NCBI GenBank assembly: GCA_949840775.1
Contig: CATKXO010000008.1
Span: forward strand, 27,592 to 91,591
From: an uncultured bacterium
GTDB taxonomy: Bacteria; Bacillota; Clostridia; Oscillospirales; Oscillospiraceae
DNA length: 64,000 nt
Direction: 5' to 3'
Shown here in pieces: positions 24,287 through 33,236 of this stretch (the stretch's first letter is position 1; each line of letters starts with the position of its first letter). Position numbers and translations under genes: made by a program. Under the pieces are notes generated by a model, which saw only the letters and a list, made by a program, of their open reading frames with translations, was not told where the DNA came from and ran no database searches.

Positions 24287-26065
24287 GTGCTGCGCAGCCT
24301 GCATATGAAGCTGGTCATGATTATGATCCTGCTCATCCTGTCCCTGATGATGGTGGTGGGGGCTTTCCTCATCAACTCAGTGACCGCATTCTATCTGGAG
24401 GACTTCTACAGTCAGATGGCGGATGTCTTTGGAGACCCGCTGCTCCTCCACGACCTGCGGACCCCCTCGGAGGAGGAGGAGGACGGGGCGGCCCAGCTGT
24501 CCCTGGTGCTGGACGCCTACGCCGGCGAGCTGGGGGTGGACAACCGCAACCGCAAGCTGTACATCCTGGACGGCAGCGGCCTGTGCCGGGAGTCCCCCGG
24601 CGGGGAGACGGCCCAGCTGGAGTATACGGAAAACCTGACCTTTGCCCTGACCACCGGCCTGGAGACCGGCGAGACAGGGGACAAGAGCAACCTGGCCCTG
24701 GATTACATGGACGTGGCCATCCCCATCCACCGGGGAGAGGAGGACTATGTCATCTATATCCTGGACAATAAGTCCACCTCCAACGACCTGACCGACCAGA
24801 TGCTTGTCCTCATCATCGAGGCCCTGATCTTCGGCCTGGTGATTTCCATTCTGCTGTCCTTCCTGCTGTCCAAGACCCTGGTCACCCCCATCCAGAGCCT
24901 GACCGAGGGGGCCATGCGGGTGGCGGAGCGGGACTTCTCAAAAAAAATTAAGGTGCCCTCCCAGGATGAGATCGGCGTATTGACAGACACCTTCAACGAC
25001 ATGGCGGGCCAGCTTCAGGACACCCTGCGCCAGGTGGAGAACGAGCGCAATAAGCTGGATACCCTGTTCCTCCACATGACCGACGGGGTGGTGGCCTTTT
25101 CCCGGGCGGGGCTGGTTATCCACTCCAACCCCGCCGCCAACCGGATGCTCCGCCGGGCCATCCGTCCGGAGACCACCTATGAGGAGCTGTTCGGCGGCGT
25201 GGCCTCCCTGGAGCAGGTGCTGGATGCCCCCGACCATTTGGAGGGGGAGCTCCAGGTGCGGGACAGCTTCCTCCAGCTGCTTATGGCCCCCTTTGACCGG
25301 GGCCGGGCCGGGGGCGGCGCCTTGGCGGTGCTCCACGACGTGACCGAGCAGCGAAAGAATGAGGAGATGCGCCGGGAGTTTGTGGCCAATGTGTCCCACG
25401 AGCTGCGCACTCCCCTGACCAACATCCGCTCCTATGCCGAGACCCTCATTGACAACGCCGGGGAGATGCCCCCCAATATGGAGAAAAAATTTCTGGGCGT
25501 TATCCTCAACGAGAGCGACCGGATGACCCACATCGTCCAGGACCTGCTCACGCTGTCCCGGTTCGACTCGGAGCGGGATGAGCTGAAGCTGTCCCGGTTC
25601 CCCTTCGGGGAGGCGGTGCGGGATATCTACAATGCGGTCTATATGGACGCCCAGAAGCACAACCACACCCTGACCCTGGACCTGGAGCCTGATATTCCGG
25701 AGATTCTGGCCGACCGGGAGCGGGTGCTCCAGGTGATTATGAATATCGTGTCCAACTCCATCAAATACACCCCCGACGGGGGGCATATCGACATCTATGC
25801 CGGCTGCAAGCGGGACCGGGTGTGGATGATTGTGGACGACGACGGCATCGGCATCCCGGAGGAGGACCGCCCCCGCATCTTTGAGCGGTTCTACCGGGTG
25901 GACAAGGCCCGCTCCCGCCAGTCCGGGGGCACCGGCCTGGGGCTGTCCATCGCCAAGGAGATTGTGGAGCGCCACCGGGGACGGATCACGCTGCTGGACA
26001 AGAAGGGACCGGGGCTGGCCATCCGGTTGGACTTGAATATCGAGGGACCGGGCGATGGAAAATAA
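24287..26065 (+). CDS. walK: Sensor histidine kinase WalK (YycG) type
   Basis: 592 residues. Two membrane segments (about 10-30 and 170-192) enclose an extracytoplasmic domain of about 140 residues; a HAMP domain (about 193-245, TPIQSLTEGAMRVAERDFSKK), a PAS domain (about 260-350), the H box FVANVSHELRTPLTN and the HATPase domain follow. This order is the WalK order. The start is GTG 24287 with AGAGGAGG eight bases upstream. Its last codons overlap the yycH gene by 11 bases. Confidence 0.92.
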   Translation: MLRSLHMKLVMIMILLILSLMMVVGAFLINSVTAFYLEDFYSQMADVFGDPLLLHDLRTPSEEEEDGAAQLSLVLDAYAGELGVDNRNRKLYILDGSGLCRESPGGETAQLEYTENLTFALTTGLETGETGDKSNLALDYMDVAIPIHRGEEDYVIYILDNKSTSNDLTDQMLVLIIEALIFGLVISILLSFLLSKTLVTPIQSLTEGAMRVAERDFSKKIKVPSQDEIGVLTDTFNDMAGQLQDTLRQVENERNKLDTLFLHMTDGVVAFSRAGLVIHSNPAANRMLRRAIRPETTYEELFGGVASLEQVLDAPDHLEGELQVRDSFLQLLMAPFDRGRAGGGALAVLHDVTEQRKNEEMRREFVANVSHELRTPLTNIRSYAETLIDNAGEMPPNMEKKFLGVILNESDRMTHIVQDLLTLSRFDSERDELKLSRFPFGEAVRDIYNAVYMDAQKHNHTLTLDLEPDIPEILADRERVLQVIMNIVSNSIKYTPDGGHIDIYAGCKRDRVWMIVDDDGIGIPEEDRPRIFERFYRVDKARSRQSGGTGLGLSIAKEIVERHRGRITLLDKKGPGLAIRLDLNIEGPGDGK

Positions 26066-27407
26066 CAGAAAAGCAAGGGCGGTGGAGCTGGGGAAGGATG
26101 TGCTCATCCTCCTGCTCACCATTTCCGCCCTGTGGCTGGCCGCCCAGACGCCCCTGGCTGCCCCCCTGCAGGGGCTGTTCCGGGAGGAGGGGCGGCAGAC
26201 CGTCAGCCTCCCCGGCCAGGGCGTGAACCGGGTGGAGGGGGCGCTCCCTATGGCCATGGTGGCCAATCTGCCCGGTGGGACGGGTCTGCCTCTGGCCGTA
26301 CCGGATGCGGCAGAGGGGGTGCGCTGCGGAATCCAGTATGACCAGGCCGCCTGCCAGGAGCTGTTTCAGCAGGTGGCCGGCCCGCTGGTGGAAGCCCTGT
26401 CCAGTGCAGGAAAGCCGGAGGAGGTGGGGCGCCAGGAGTGGGAACGGGCATTGACCGGAACCCTGGGCGTCTATATGGACTTTCAGGGGCAGATTCCCAT
26501 GCCGGTGCTGGTGGGATGGCTGTCTGGGGAGCGCACCCAGCTCACCGCTACCGTCCGCCGGTTGGCCCTCACCGTGAGGGAGGACGGGGTGGACCTGTAT
26601 TATCGGGACGAGGAGACCGGCAGTTGCTACCGCTGCCGGTCTGAGGTGGCCGATCCCTTCCCCCTGGCTGAAGCCCTGTCCGGATTGACAGGCAACGGGG
26701 CCTTTTATGCCTTTGAGTCGGAGCTGTATCAGGACCTGGACCCGGATACTCTCATTTTCCCCGGAACGCCCGCCCCGGCGGTGTACGCCGCCGCCAATCC
26801 CATGAGCGCCGGGCAGGAGACCCTACAGGCCCTGGTCCAGGACCTGGGCTTTTCCCTGAACTCCACCAGCTTTTACTCCACCGATGAGCAGGTGGCCCGC
26901 AGCGGAGACGATAGCGTGCGCCTGTCTGACCGGGGGGTGGCCCAGTATCAGTACGAGGGGCGCCGGGGGGGCGGCCTGTTCCCTGTTTTGAACCAGGGGG
27001 AGGCCGGGGCCCTCTTTGACAGTGTGGAGACCTGCCGCCAGCTTGCTCTGTCCGCCATAGGAAGCCGGTGCGGCGAGGCCCGGCTCTATCTTGAGTCCGT
27101 TCAGACCCGGCAGGAGGGCTGGGAGATTCAGTTTGGCTACAGCCTCAACGGCGTCCCCGTCCTCACCGAGGGGGGAAGCGCCGCCCGCTTTGTGGTGGAG
27201 GGGGGAGAGATTGTCCAGTTCTCTCTGTACCTGCGCAGCTACACCAACAGCGGAGCCCTCTCTCTGGTCCTGCCCCCCAGGCAGGGGGCGGCTGTCCTGC
27301 TGGCCAAGGGGCTGGAGGGACAGGAGCTGGCCCTCACCTACTCCGACGGCGGTGACGGGCTGACCGCCGGCTGGTCGGCCCGGGATTCCCGCCGGAAGGA
27401 GGGCTGA
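26055..27407 (+). CDS. yycH: YycH-like regulator of WalK
   Basis: 450 residues with one N-terminal membrane segment (about 13-33, KDVLILLLTISALWLAAQ) and a large extracytoplasmic part. Sequence resemblance to YycH is weak but size, topology and position between walK and yycI fit. In Bacillus, YycH and YycI contact WalK in the membrane and restrain it. It overlaps walK by 11 bases and is 3 bases from yycI. Confidence 0.82.
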   Translation: MENNRKARAVELGKDVLILLLTISALWLAAQTPLAAPLQGLFREEGRQTVSLPGQGVNRVEGALPMAMVANLPGGTGLPLAVPDAAEGVRCGIQYDQAACQELFQQVAGPLVEALSSAGKPEEVGRQEWERALTGTLGVYMDFQGQIPMPVLVGWLSGERTQLTATVRRLALTVREDGVDLYYRDEETGSCYRCRSEVADPFPLAEALSGLTGNGAFYAFESELYQDLDPDTLIFPGTPAPAVYAAANPMSAGQETLQALVQDLGFSLNSTSFYSTDEQVARSGDDSVRLSDRGVAQYQYEGRRGGGLFPVLNQGEAGALFDSVETCRQLALSAIGSRCGEARLYLESVQTRQEGWEIQFGYSLNGVPVLTEGGSAARFVVEGGEIVQFSLYLRSYTNSGALSLVLPPRQGAAVLLAKGLEGQELALTYSDGGDGLTAGWSARDSRRKEG

Positions 27408-27410
27408 GCG

Positions 27411-28226
27411 ATGCCCTGGAGCAAAATGAAAAATATTATCCTGGCCATTCTGGCCGTCACCAATCTGGCCCTTCTGGTGCTGGTGGGCGGACGGGCCATC
27501 CAGGGCAGCCGCCTGCTCAGCCAGGCCAGGGAGGACTCCCTCCAGTTCCTGCGGAACCGGGGGGTGGAGGTGGACGAGAGCATCGTCCCCCAGTCTATGG
27601 AGCTGGAGCCCCAGATTGTGGAGCGGGACCTGGAGGGGGAGGAGCGGGCGGCGGCCGCCCTGCTGGGCAGGCCGGTGGCCGCCGAGTCCCGGGGGGGCGA
27701 GGTGTACCGCTACTTTAATGAGAAGGGGTCCGTCCAGTTTCACAGCGACGGCACCATCTCCGCCCAGCTGGAGGGGGGTGCCTTTCCCCTGGGCAGTGAC
27801 CGGGCAGCGGACTGCGCGGCGCTGATGAAGCGGATGGGCTTTCAGGGGACGGTCCTGAAGGAGGAGGGGGAAGAGCTCACCTTCCGTCAGACCTGGAAGG
27901 GCATCCCCCTGTTTACCCAGCAGGTGACCCTGGTCTGCCGGGGACAGGAGCTGAGCGCCATCACCGCCGGGCGGCAGCTGGCGGGCAAGCCCCAGGCGGA
28001 CCCGGCCCGAAAGACCGGGTCTGTTGCCACCGCATTGATTAACTTTTTCAACGGGGTGGGCGCCCTGGGCGACGTGTGCAACCGGATCGACGCCATTGAG
28101 CCGGGCTATGCCGCCTCCGCCTCCCTGTCTGGTCCCATCGTCCTCACTCCGGTGTGGCGGGTGACCACCGACACCGGGGCCTATCAGCTGGATACCGTCA
28201 CCGGGACGGTGACAAGGGTGTCCTAA
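27411..28226 (+). CDS. yycI: YycI-like regulator of WalK
   Basis: 271 residues. The N-terminus MKNIILAILAVTNLALLVLV is a signal anchor, followed by an extracytoplasmic YycI-type domain (YRYFNEKGSVQFHSDGTI). The first ATG (27411) is used; a second at 27426 is possible and would begin exactly at the anchor. Last gene of the walRKHI operon. The usual next genes walJ and htrA are not here. Confidence 0.82.
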   Translation: MPWSKMKNIILAILAVTNLALLVLVGGRAIQGSRLLSQAREDSLQFLRNRGVEVDESIVPQSMELEPQIVERDLEGEERAAAALLGRPVAAESRGGEVYRYFNEKGSVQFHSDGTISAQLEGGAFPLGSDRAADCAALMKRMGFQGTVLKEEGEELTFRQTWKGIPLFTQQVTLVCRGQELSAITAGRQLAGKPQADPARKTGSVATALINFFNGVGALGDVCNRIDAIEPGYAASASLSGPIVLTPVWRVTTDTGAYQLDTVTGTVTRVS

Positions 28227-28340
28227 GACGGAGAGATACCGCATAGATGTATGTTGCAGGGCGCGACGGTCCGGTGCGCCATAAATTGAGCGGCGTGTCC
28301 AGTGGTCATGCCCTGCAAATTCTTGGTTTGGGAGGAACCC

Positions 28341-29159
28341 ATGTCAGATCAACACAGCCCCGTGGGCATTTTGGACTCCGGTATCGGGGGCTTCAGCGTG
28401 GTCAAACAGGTGCAGAAGCTGCTGCCGAAGGAGGAACTGCTCTACTTCGGTGACGGGGCCCACATCCCCTACGGCAACCACCCCCAGGAGCTCATTGTGG
28501 ACATGGCCCGGTATATGTTCCGCTTTATGGAGGCGCGGGGGGTGAAGGCCCTGCTGGTGGCCTGCAACACCATCTCCTGCGTGCTGGACCGGTGTGCAGG
28601 GGCGCTGTCCTGCCCGGTGTTCAGCGCCGTCCAGGCGGGGGCGGATGCCGCCGCCCGGCTGGACGCGGACAAAATCGGGGTCATTTCCACCGTCTTTACC
28701 CATAATTCCCGCATCTATCCGAAGAAAATTCAGGCCCAGAGCCCCCGAAAGGTGGTGGTGCTCAGCTGTGGCTGTCCCGACCTGGCCGGGCTGGTGGAGC
28801 ACAGCCTGGGGGACCCGGCGGGCATGGCCCGGGTGGAGGAGAACCTCCGCCTTGAGCTGGACCACATGGTGCTGGAGGACAGGGTGGACTGCTGTGTGCT
28901 GGGTTGTACCCACTACCCCCTGGTGGCGGACAGCATCCGCAGGCTGTACCCCGGCCTGCCCCTCATCGACCCGGCGGAGGAAATGGCCCGGTCCCTGAAA
29001 GCCTGTCTGGAGGAGGCGGGGCTGTTAAACCCCCGGACGGTCCCCGGTTCCCTGACCGTCTACACCACCGGCGGCGTGGCCGAGTACGCCCTCCGGGCCC
29101 GGCAGGTGGGGCTGGAGCGGGTGGCCGGCGTGGAATTTTACCCGCCCATGGAGCTGTAG
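28341..29159 (+). CDS. murI: Glutamate racemase
   Basis: 272 residues. The catalytic cysteines are in VACNTISC (about residue 76) and GCTHYPL (about 191); the N-terminal ILDSGIGGFSVV and the PYGNH region are also diagnostic. It supplies D-glutamate for peptidoglycan. Start ATG 28341 with GGAGG five to six bases upstream. It lies 114 bases after the walRKHI operon, which also serves wall homeostasis. The gap contains the inverted ends TGCAGGGC and GCCCTGCA (28256 and 28311), a possible decayed repeat. Confidence 0.95.
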   Translation: MSDQHSPVGILDSGIGGFSVVKQVQKLLPKEELLYFGDGAHIPYGNHPQELIVDMARYMFRFMEARGVKALLVACNTISCVLDRCAGALSCPVFSAVQAGADAAARLDADKIGVISTVFTHNSRIYPKKIQAQSPRKVVVLSCGCPDLAGLVEHSLGDPAGMARVEENLRLELDHMVLEDRVDCCVLGCTHYPLVADSIRRLYPGLPLIDPAEEMARSLKACLEEAGLLNPRTVPGSLTVYTTGGVAEYALRARQVGLERVAGVEFYPPMEL

Positions 29160-29208
29160 GGGGCGGCGCCCTCGCTGCCCCGCATTTCAAAAGACAGGAG
29201 GACTGAAC

Positions 29209-30237
29209 ATGAGCCTGCCGCCCATCAAAAAGGGGATCAATTTTTCCGGGATCGAGCTGTATGAAGTTCTGCTGAAGGTGGATTTTGACGCCCTGGTGGA
29301 GTTTCTCAACAGCCGCGGCGGCCTGAACGGGGTGGAGGAGTACGGCCGGACGGCCTTGATGGAGCTGACCATCGGCCGGGTCCGGGATACGGTGAAGTCC
29401 TGGGACAGGCAGGAGGGCGGGCTCTACGCCCAGGAGGGCCGGAACGAGCTGATGAAGGCCTTTTTCCGCCGGTGCCGGGATTTTTCCATAGAAGAGCTGC
29501 TCCGAATAGAAAACGAGTTTGCCAAACAGCTGGTGGAGCTGGGCTGTGACATCAACCAGCGGGACCGCTACGGCTTCACCGCCCTGCGCTACGCTGTACA
29601 GGATAAAAATTACGAGATGGCGGAGTATCTGCTGGCTTGTCCCGGGGTGGAGTTCCAGGACGTGACCCCCAGCATGGACGACCGGATGGACAGCATTCTG
29701 GTCCGGGGCGGCTGTGATATCTTCACACCCCGAACCAGTATGCTCCAGGGTTGCAAGCGGCCCTTCCTGGAGGGATGGCTGAACTGGCACCAGGGGAAGG
29801 GGGACATCGTGCCCTGGATGCCGGGCTGGAGGGACTTCTCTCAGACCCTGGCCGCCATTCAGGAGCTTTACCCCGACCGCCTGCCGGAGATTCCGCCCTT
29901 CTATCTGGACACGGTGGAGTATGACTTCCTCTTTCAGGATTTTACCGACTACAACACCAAGCCCTTCGCCAGCAAGAAGGCCATGACGGCGTTCATCAAA
30001 GGGCTGGGGAAGGGGCTGGACAGCCGGGACGAGAGGGGGAGGAACCTGCTGTCCTGCTGCGCCCTGATCTTCCGGCACTACAGCGGGGACAAGCACTTTC
30101 AGGCCGATGCCCGCCGGGCGGCAAAGCGGGCGGGGGAGCTGCTTGCCATGGGAATCTCCCTGACCCAGCCCGATTTTGCCGGGAAGACTCCGGCGGACCA
30201 CCTGAGAGAGGCGGGACTGACCGGCTTGCAGCCCTAG
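29209..30237 (+). CDS. Ankyrin-repeat-like protein
   Basis: 342 residues with scattered ankyrin signatures: YGRTALMELTIG near 45, LGCDINQRDRYGFTALRYAVQDKNYEMAEYLLA near 108-141, and DSRDERGRNLLSCCALIF near 265. The repeats are irregular and separated by a non-repeat middle. No signal peptide. Start ATG 29209 has AGGAGG. Probably a cytoplasmic protein-binding scaffold; partner unknown. Confidence 0.7.
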   Translation: MSLPPIKKGINFSGIELYEVLLKVDFDALVEFLNSRGGLNGVEEYGRTALMELTIGRVRDTVKSWDRQEGGLYAQEGRNELMKAFFRRCRDFSIEELLRIENEFAKQLVELGCDINQRDRYGFTALRYAVQDKNYEMAEYLLACPGVEFQDVTPSMDDRMDSILVRGGCDIFTPRTSMLQGCKRPFLEGWLNWHQGKGDIVPWMPGWRDFSQTLAAIQELYPDRLPEIPPFYLDTVEYDFLFQDFTDYNTKPFASKKAMTAFIKGLGKGLDSRDERGRNLLSCCALIFRHYSGDKHFQADARRAAKRAGELLAMGISLTQPDFAGKTPADHLREAGLTGLQP

Positions 30238-30255
30238 CGGGGTGTGAGGACGCCT

Positions 30256-30332
30256 GTAGGGCGGGACAACCCGGCCCGCCGTTTTGATTGATGTACCGTG
30301 GTTGTGCGGCGCGCCGAGTCGTCGCGTCCTAC
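30256..30332. repeat. REPIN-like diverged copy
   Basis: Left end GTAGGGCGGGACAACCCGGCCCG and right end CGTCCTAC face each other in the gap before the methyltransferase gene. The right arm is strongly diverged. Confidence 0.45.
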
Positions 30333-30354
30333 AAAAGAGAAACGAGGAACTCCC

Positions 30355-31470
30355 ATGTCAGAATTGCAATTTGCCATCCCCACCCTCTTTGGACTGGAGG
30401 GAATCTGCGCCGACGAGGTCCGGCGGCTGGAGCTGCCCCAGGTGCGAGCGGAAAACGGCCGGGTGCTGTGCGCCGGGTCGGACAAGGACCTGCCCCGGCT
30501 CAATCTGAATATCCGCACCGGGGAGCGGGTGCTGCTGGTGCTGGGGACCTTCCCGGCCCAAGATTTCGACGCCCTCTTCGAGGGGACAAAGGCCCTGCCC
30601 TGGGAGCGGTTTATCCCCAGGGAGGGACAGTTCCCCGTGAAGGGACACTGCCTCAACTCCGCCCTCCACTCGGTGCCCGCCTGCCAGGCCATTGTGAAGA
30701 AGGCCATCGCCGCCCGGCTGGGGGGCAAGTACGGCCTGAACACCCTCCCGGAGACGGGGCCGCTGTATCAGGTGCAGTTTTCTGTTATGAACGACGAGGC
30801 CGCCCTGATGCTGGACACCTCCGGCCCCGGCCTGCATAAGCGGGGCTACCGGGCCCAGGGGGTGGCCGCCCCTCTGCGGGAGACCCTGGCAGCGGGGCTG
30901 GTGCTGCTGTCCCGGTACAGGGGCCGAGACCCTCTGTGCGACCCCTTCTGCGGCTCGGGCACCATCCCCATCGAGGCGGCCCTCATTGCCAAAAACCGGG
31001 CCCCCGGCCTGAACCGGTCCTTTTCCGCCCAGAAGTGGGGCTGGCTGGACAAGCAATTCTGGATGTCCGCCGCCGATGAGGCGATAGACCAGGAATTTGA
31101 CGGGGATTACGAAATCTGGGGCGGGGATATCGACCCCGAGGCTGTGGCCCTGGCCCGGCACAACGCGGAATTGGCCGAGGTGGACGAGATCGTCCGCTTC
31201 GACGTGGACGACGCCACCCGGTTCCACTGGGGCGGGTTGTACGGCAGGGTGGTCACCAATCCCCCCTACGGCGAGCGGGTGATGGAGCGGAAGGAGGCCG
31301 AGGAGCTGTACCGGGCCTTCGGCAGGGCCTGGGACAAGCTGTCCGAGGGCTGGAGGCTCTACCTGCTGTCCTCCCACACCGAGTTTGAGCGGACCTTCGG
31401 CAAAAAGGCGGACAAAAAGCGGAAGCTGTACAACGGGATGCTGAAGTGTGATCTGTTTATGTATCTGTGA
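30355..31470 (+). CDS. 23S rRNA (guanine-N2) methyltransferase, THUMP + RlmL type
   Basis: 371 residues. An N-terminal THUMP region (about 1-155) is followed by a class I SAM methyltransferase domain with DPFCGSGTIPIEAAL (about 200-214), a GGDIDPEAVALARHNA loop and the catalytic NPPYGER (about 302). This is the YpsC/RlmL-N family, which methylates guanine N2 in rRNA. Start ATG 30355 is set by the THUMP start; GAGGAAC lies upstream. Confidence 0.9.
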   Translation: MSELQFAIPTLFGLEGICADEVRRLELPQVRAENGRVLCAGSDKDLPRLNLNIRTGERVLLVLGTFPAQDFDALFEGTKALPWERFIPREGQFPVKGHCLNSALHSVPACQAIVKKAIAARLGGKYGLNTLPETGPLYQVQFSVMNDEAALMLDTSGPGLHKRGYRAQGVAAPLRETLAAGLVLLSRYRGRDPLCDPFCGSGTIPIEAALIAKNRAPGLNRSFSAQKWGWLDKQFWMSAADEAIDQEFDGDYEIWGGDIDPEAVALARHNAELAEVDEIVRFDVDDATRFHWGGLYGRVVTNPPYGERVMERKEAEELYRAFGRAWDKLSEGWRLYLLSSHTEFERTFGKKADKKRKLYNGMLKCDLFMYL

Positions 31471-31478
31471 CGGCCCGC

Positions 31479-31501
31479 GGACGCACAATGTGCGCCCCTA
31501 C
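31479..31501. repeat. REPIN-like single arm
   Basis: A single arm with stem GCGCACATTGTGCGC type (here GACGCACAATGTGCGC followed by CCCTAC) between the methyltransferase stop and the lipid kinase start. It resembles the half copy at 16511-16531. Confidence 0.5.
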
Positions 31502-31519
31502 AAAAGTGAGGTGCCCACC

Positions 31520-32449
31520 ATGCGCCATCTGTTCATCATCAACCCCGCCGCCGGGAAGAAGGGAGCAACAGCCCGTTTGGAGGGGCTGTTGGACAGGCTG
31601 TCCTTTCCCCATGAGGTGGTCTACACCGAGAAGGAGGGGGACGCCCGCCGGTTTACCCAGGAGGCGGTCCGGGGCGGAGAGCCGGTGCGCATCTACGCCT
31701 GCGGTGGCGACGGCACCCTGAACGAGGTGGTCAACGGGGCGGCGGGCCACGGCCACGCGGCCATTACCAACGTCCCCAAGGGGACGGGGAACGACTTCCT
31801 GAAAATTTTCGGGCCCGACTACCGGACGCTGTTCTACGACCTGGAGGGGCTGGCCGTGGGGCCTCAGACGGCCTTCGACCTCATTGACTGCAACGGGCAC
31901 CTGGGTATCGACGTGGTGTGCGCCGGGGTGGACGCCCGCATCGCCGCCGGCGTCCACCGGTATAAGGACTGGTGGTTTGTGTCCGGGATCGGGGCGTATA
32001 TCCTGGCGCTGATGGAAAACGTCTTTTTTAAGGGAATCGCCCGGCCTGTGACGGTGCGGATGGGGGAGGTCCGGTGGGAGGACCGGCCCGCGTCCCTGCT
32101 GTGTGTCTGCAATGGCCGGTACTACGGCGGCGGCTTTATGCCCGTGGGGGAGGCCATGCCCGACGACGGCGTATTGGACATGCTGCTGGTGCGGAAGGTG
32201 GGGCTGTTCACCTTCCTGCGGCTGGTGGGGAAGTACGCTAAGGGGCTTTATAAGCAGTACCCGGAGCTGATTCTGGACTACCACGGCCGGGAGGCGTCTT
32301 TCTCCGCGAAGGAGCCCATGACCGTGGTGGTGGACGGGGAGGTCATGCGGAACACCGCATTTACCGTACGGCTGTCGGAGAAGAAGGTGAACTTCTTTTA
32401 CCCCGCCGGGGCCGGCTATCAGGTCTCCAGTGCCGATAAAACCTCTTGA
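31520..32449 (+). CDS. Diacylglycerol/sphingosine-kinase-like lipid kinase (DagK_cat)
   Basis: 309 residues. The glycine-rich nucleotide loop is ACGGDGTLNEVVNG (about residues 64-77), preceded by FIINPAAGKKGA and followed by PKGTGNDF, all diagnostic of the DagK/YegS family. The C-terminal beta domain (VDGEVMRN) is complete. It phosphorylates diacylglycerol or a related lipid at the membrane face. Start ATG 31520 with GAGGTG. Its last 31 bases overlap the tail of the opposite-strand gene at 32419. Confidence 0.92.
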   Translation: MRHLFIINPAAGKKGATARLEGLLDRLSFPHEVVYTEKEGDARRFTQEAVRGGEPVRIYACGGDGTLNEVVNGAAGHGHAAITNVPKGTGNDFLKIFGPDYRTLFYDLEGLAVGPQTAFDLIDCNGHLGIDVVCAGVDARIAAGVHRYKDWWFVSGIGAYILALMENVFFKGIARPVTVRMGEVRWEDRPASLLCVCNGRYYGGGFMPVGEAMPDDGVLDMLLVRKVGLFTFLRLVGKYAKGLYKQYPELILDYHGREASFSAKEPMTVVVDGEVMRNTAFTVRLSEKKVNFFYPAGAGYQVSSADKTS

Positions 32450-32682
32450 CGCAGACCCAGGCCGAAGAGATAATAGGCTTGGACCAGCCGGGCCATGTAG
32501 CGGGAGTGAATTTCTTCAAAGCGGCTGGATGTCTCATAGCCCAGCCGGTCCTCCAGCTCCTGTTCCGCCTCCCGATAAGCCCGCTCCGCCTCCCGATACT
32601 CCGGGAGAGTCTTGCAAAAGGCGGCGACCTGCTCGGGGATGCAGGGGTTGTCAAGGAATAGGGTGTTGAGTATAGTATTCAT
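32419..32682 (-). CDS. Small helical protein (DUF6809-like, 87 aa)
   Basis: 87 residues, strongly helical (YREAERAYREAEQELEDRL and VQAYYLFGLGLRQEVLSALE). The ending resembles the small Clostridial DUF6809-type proteins, but this is not certain. Start ATG 32682 with AAGGAGG. It is divergent from the ribbon-helix-helix gene at 32782 and overlaps the lipid kinase gene tail to tail by 31 bases. Confidence 0.6.
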   Translation of the reverse strand: MNTILNTLFLDNPCIPEQVAAFCKTLPEYREAERAYREAEQELEDRLGYETSSRFEEIHSRYMARLVQAYYLFGLGLRQEVLSALET

Positions 32683-32711
32683 TGTGTTTCCTCCTTATAT
32701 GAGCATTATAG

Positions 32712-32763
32712 CATACTGATTTCAGTATGTATATTGACAAAATAAACAAATGATATCAGTATG
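32712..32763. promoter_or_regulatory. Inverted repeats, candidate RHH operator
   Basis: A perfect palindrome CATACTGATTTCAGTATG (32712-32729) and a further half-site ATATCAGTATG (32753-32763) lie between the divergent genes at 32682 and 32782. TTGACA occurs at 32734-32739. Repeated CAGTATG half-sites are typical for RHH (Arc/MetJ-type) proteins. Confidence 0.6.
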
Positions 32764-32781
32764 ATTTGTGGGGTAATCGTG

Positions 32782-32988
32782 ATGGGCAAAACATCTAGTA
32801 AGGTCAAGGATAGATATAACGCGAAAGCATACGATACAATTTTAACACGGCTTCCTAAGGGGCAGAAGGCGCAGATTCAGGCTCATGCAGCTGCTCAAGG
32901 GGAAAGTGTCAACGGTTTTGTAAGCCGGGCAATTGCCGAAACAATGGAGAGGGACAAAGAAAAAACCGCCCCGGACGGGACGGCTTGA
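32782..32988 (+). CDS. Ribbon-helix-helix (Arc-type) DNA-binding protein
   Basis: 68 residues. The N-terminal part KAYDTILTRLPKGQKAQIQAHAAAQGESVNGFVSRAI is a typical RHH fold: a short strand (TILTRLP) then two helices. Similar proteins are antitoxins or transposon-borne repressors; no toxin gene follows. Start ATG 32782 is preferred (an ATG at 32761 would lie inside the operator half-site). Low GC relative to neighbours. Confidence 0.8.
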   Translation: MGKTSSKVKDRYNAKAYDTILTRLPKGQKAQIQAHAAAQGESVNGFVSRAIAETMERDKEKTAPDGTA

Positions 32989-33013
32989 CAAGAGAGCCAG
33001 GAGCGGTTATAAT
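32985..33013 (+). promoter_or_regulatory. Perfect consensus sigma-A promoter
   Basis: TTGACA (32985-32990), 17 bases, TATAAT (33008-33013). The -35 box overlaps the stop codon of the RHH gene. No protein gene with a ribosome site follows for over 400 bases, so it probably drives a non-coding RNA. Confidence 0.85.
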
Positions 33014-33019
33014 AAAGAC

Positions 33020-33160
33020 TAGAGGGCGGTCAGCCAGTTGCAGCTGGTTGACGGTCAATCTTCAGACAAGTTTATAGCTTGAGAAATTGCCGTCTTCTTA
33101 ACTGTGTTCTAGGGGGCGGCTACTTCTTTAGGTGCCGTCCGATGGTGATTCCTAAAGTAG
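33020..33160 (+). ncRNA. Candidate structured RNA
   Basis: Downstream of the consensus promoter the RNA can form three paired regions: GTCAGCCAG / CTGGTTGAC (33029-33037 with 33044-33052); GACGG(T)CAAT / ATTGCCGTC (33050-33059 with 33086-33094) enclosing CAAG / CTTG; and GGGCGGC / GCCGTCC (33114-33120 with 33134-33140). The loop of the last (TACTTCTTTAGG) is complementary to CCTAAAGTA (33151-33159), a possible pseudoknot. No known family was recognised. The next clear terminator is at 33311-33352. An unlikely TTG-initiated frame at 33079 has no ribosome site. Confidence 0.45.
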
Positions 33161-33236
33161 GGGCCGCCCCCCTGGGCGGCCCGAAACCAGGGGAGGCGCT
33201 GCATTTTGGCGGGCCGCCGAGGGCGGCGGCCCCTAC
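33157..33236. repeat. REPIN-like paired palindrome (GCCGCC variant)
   Basis: Left arm GTAGGGGCCGCCCCCCTGGG and right arm GCCGAGGGCGGCGGCCCCTAC. Close to the copy at 19070-19152 in sequence and inner stem type. Confidence 0.75.
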
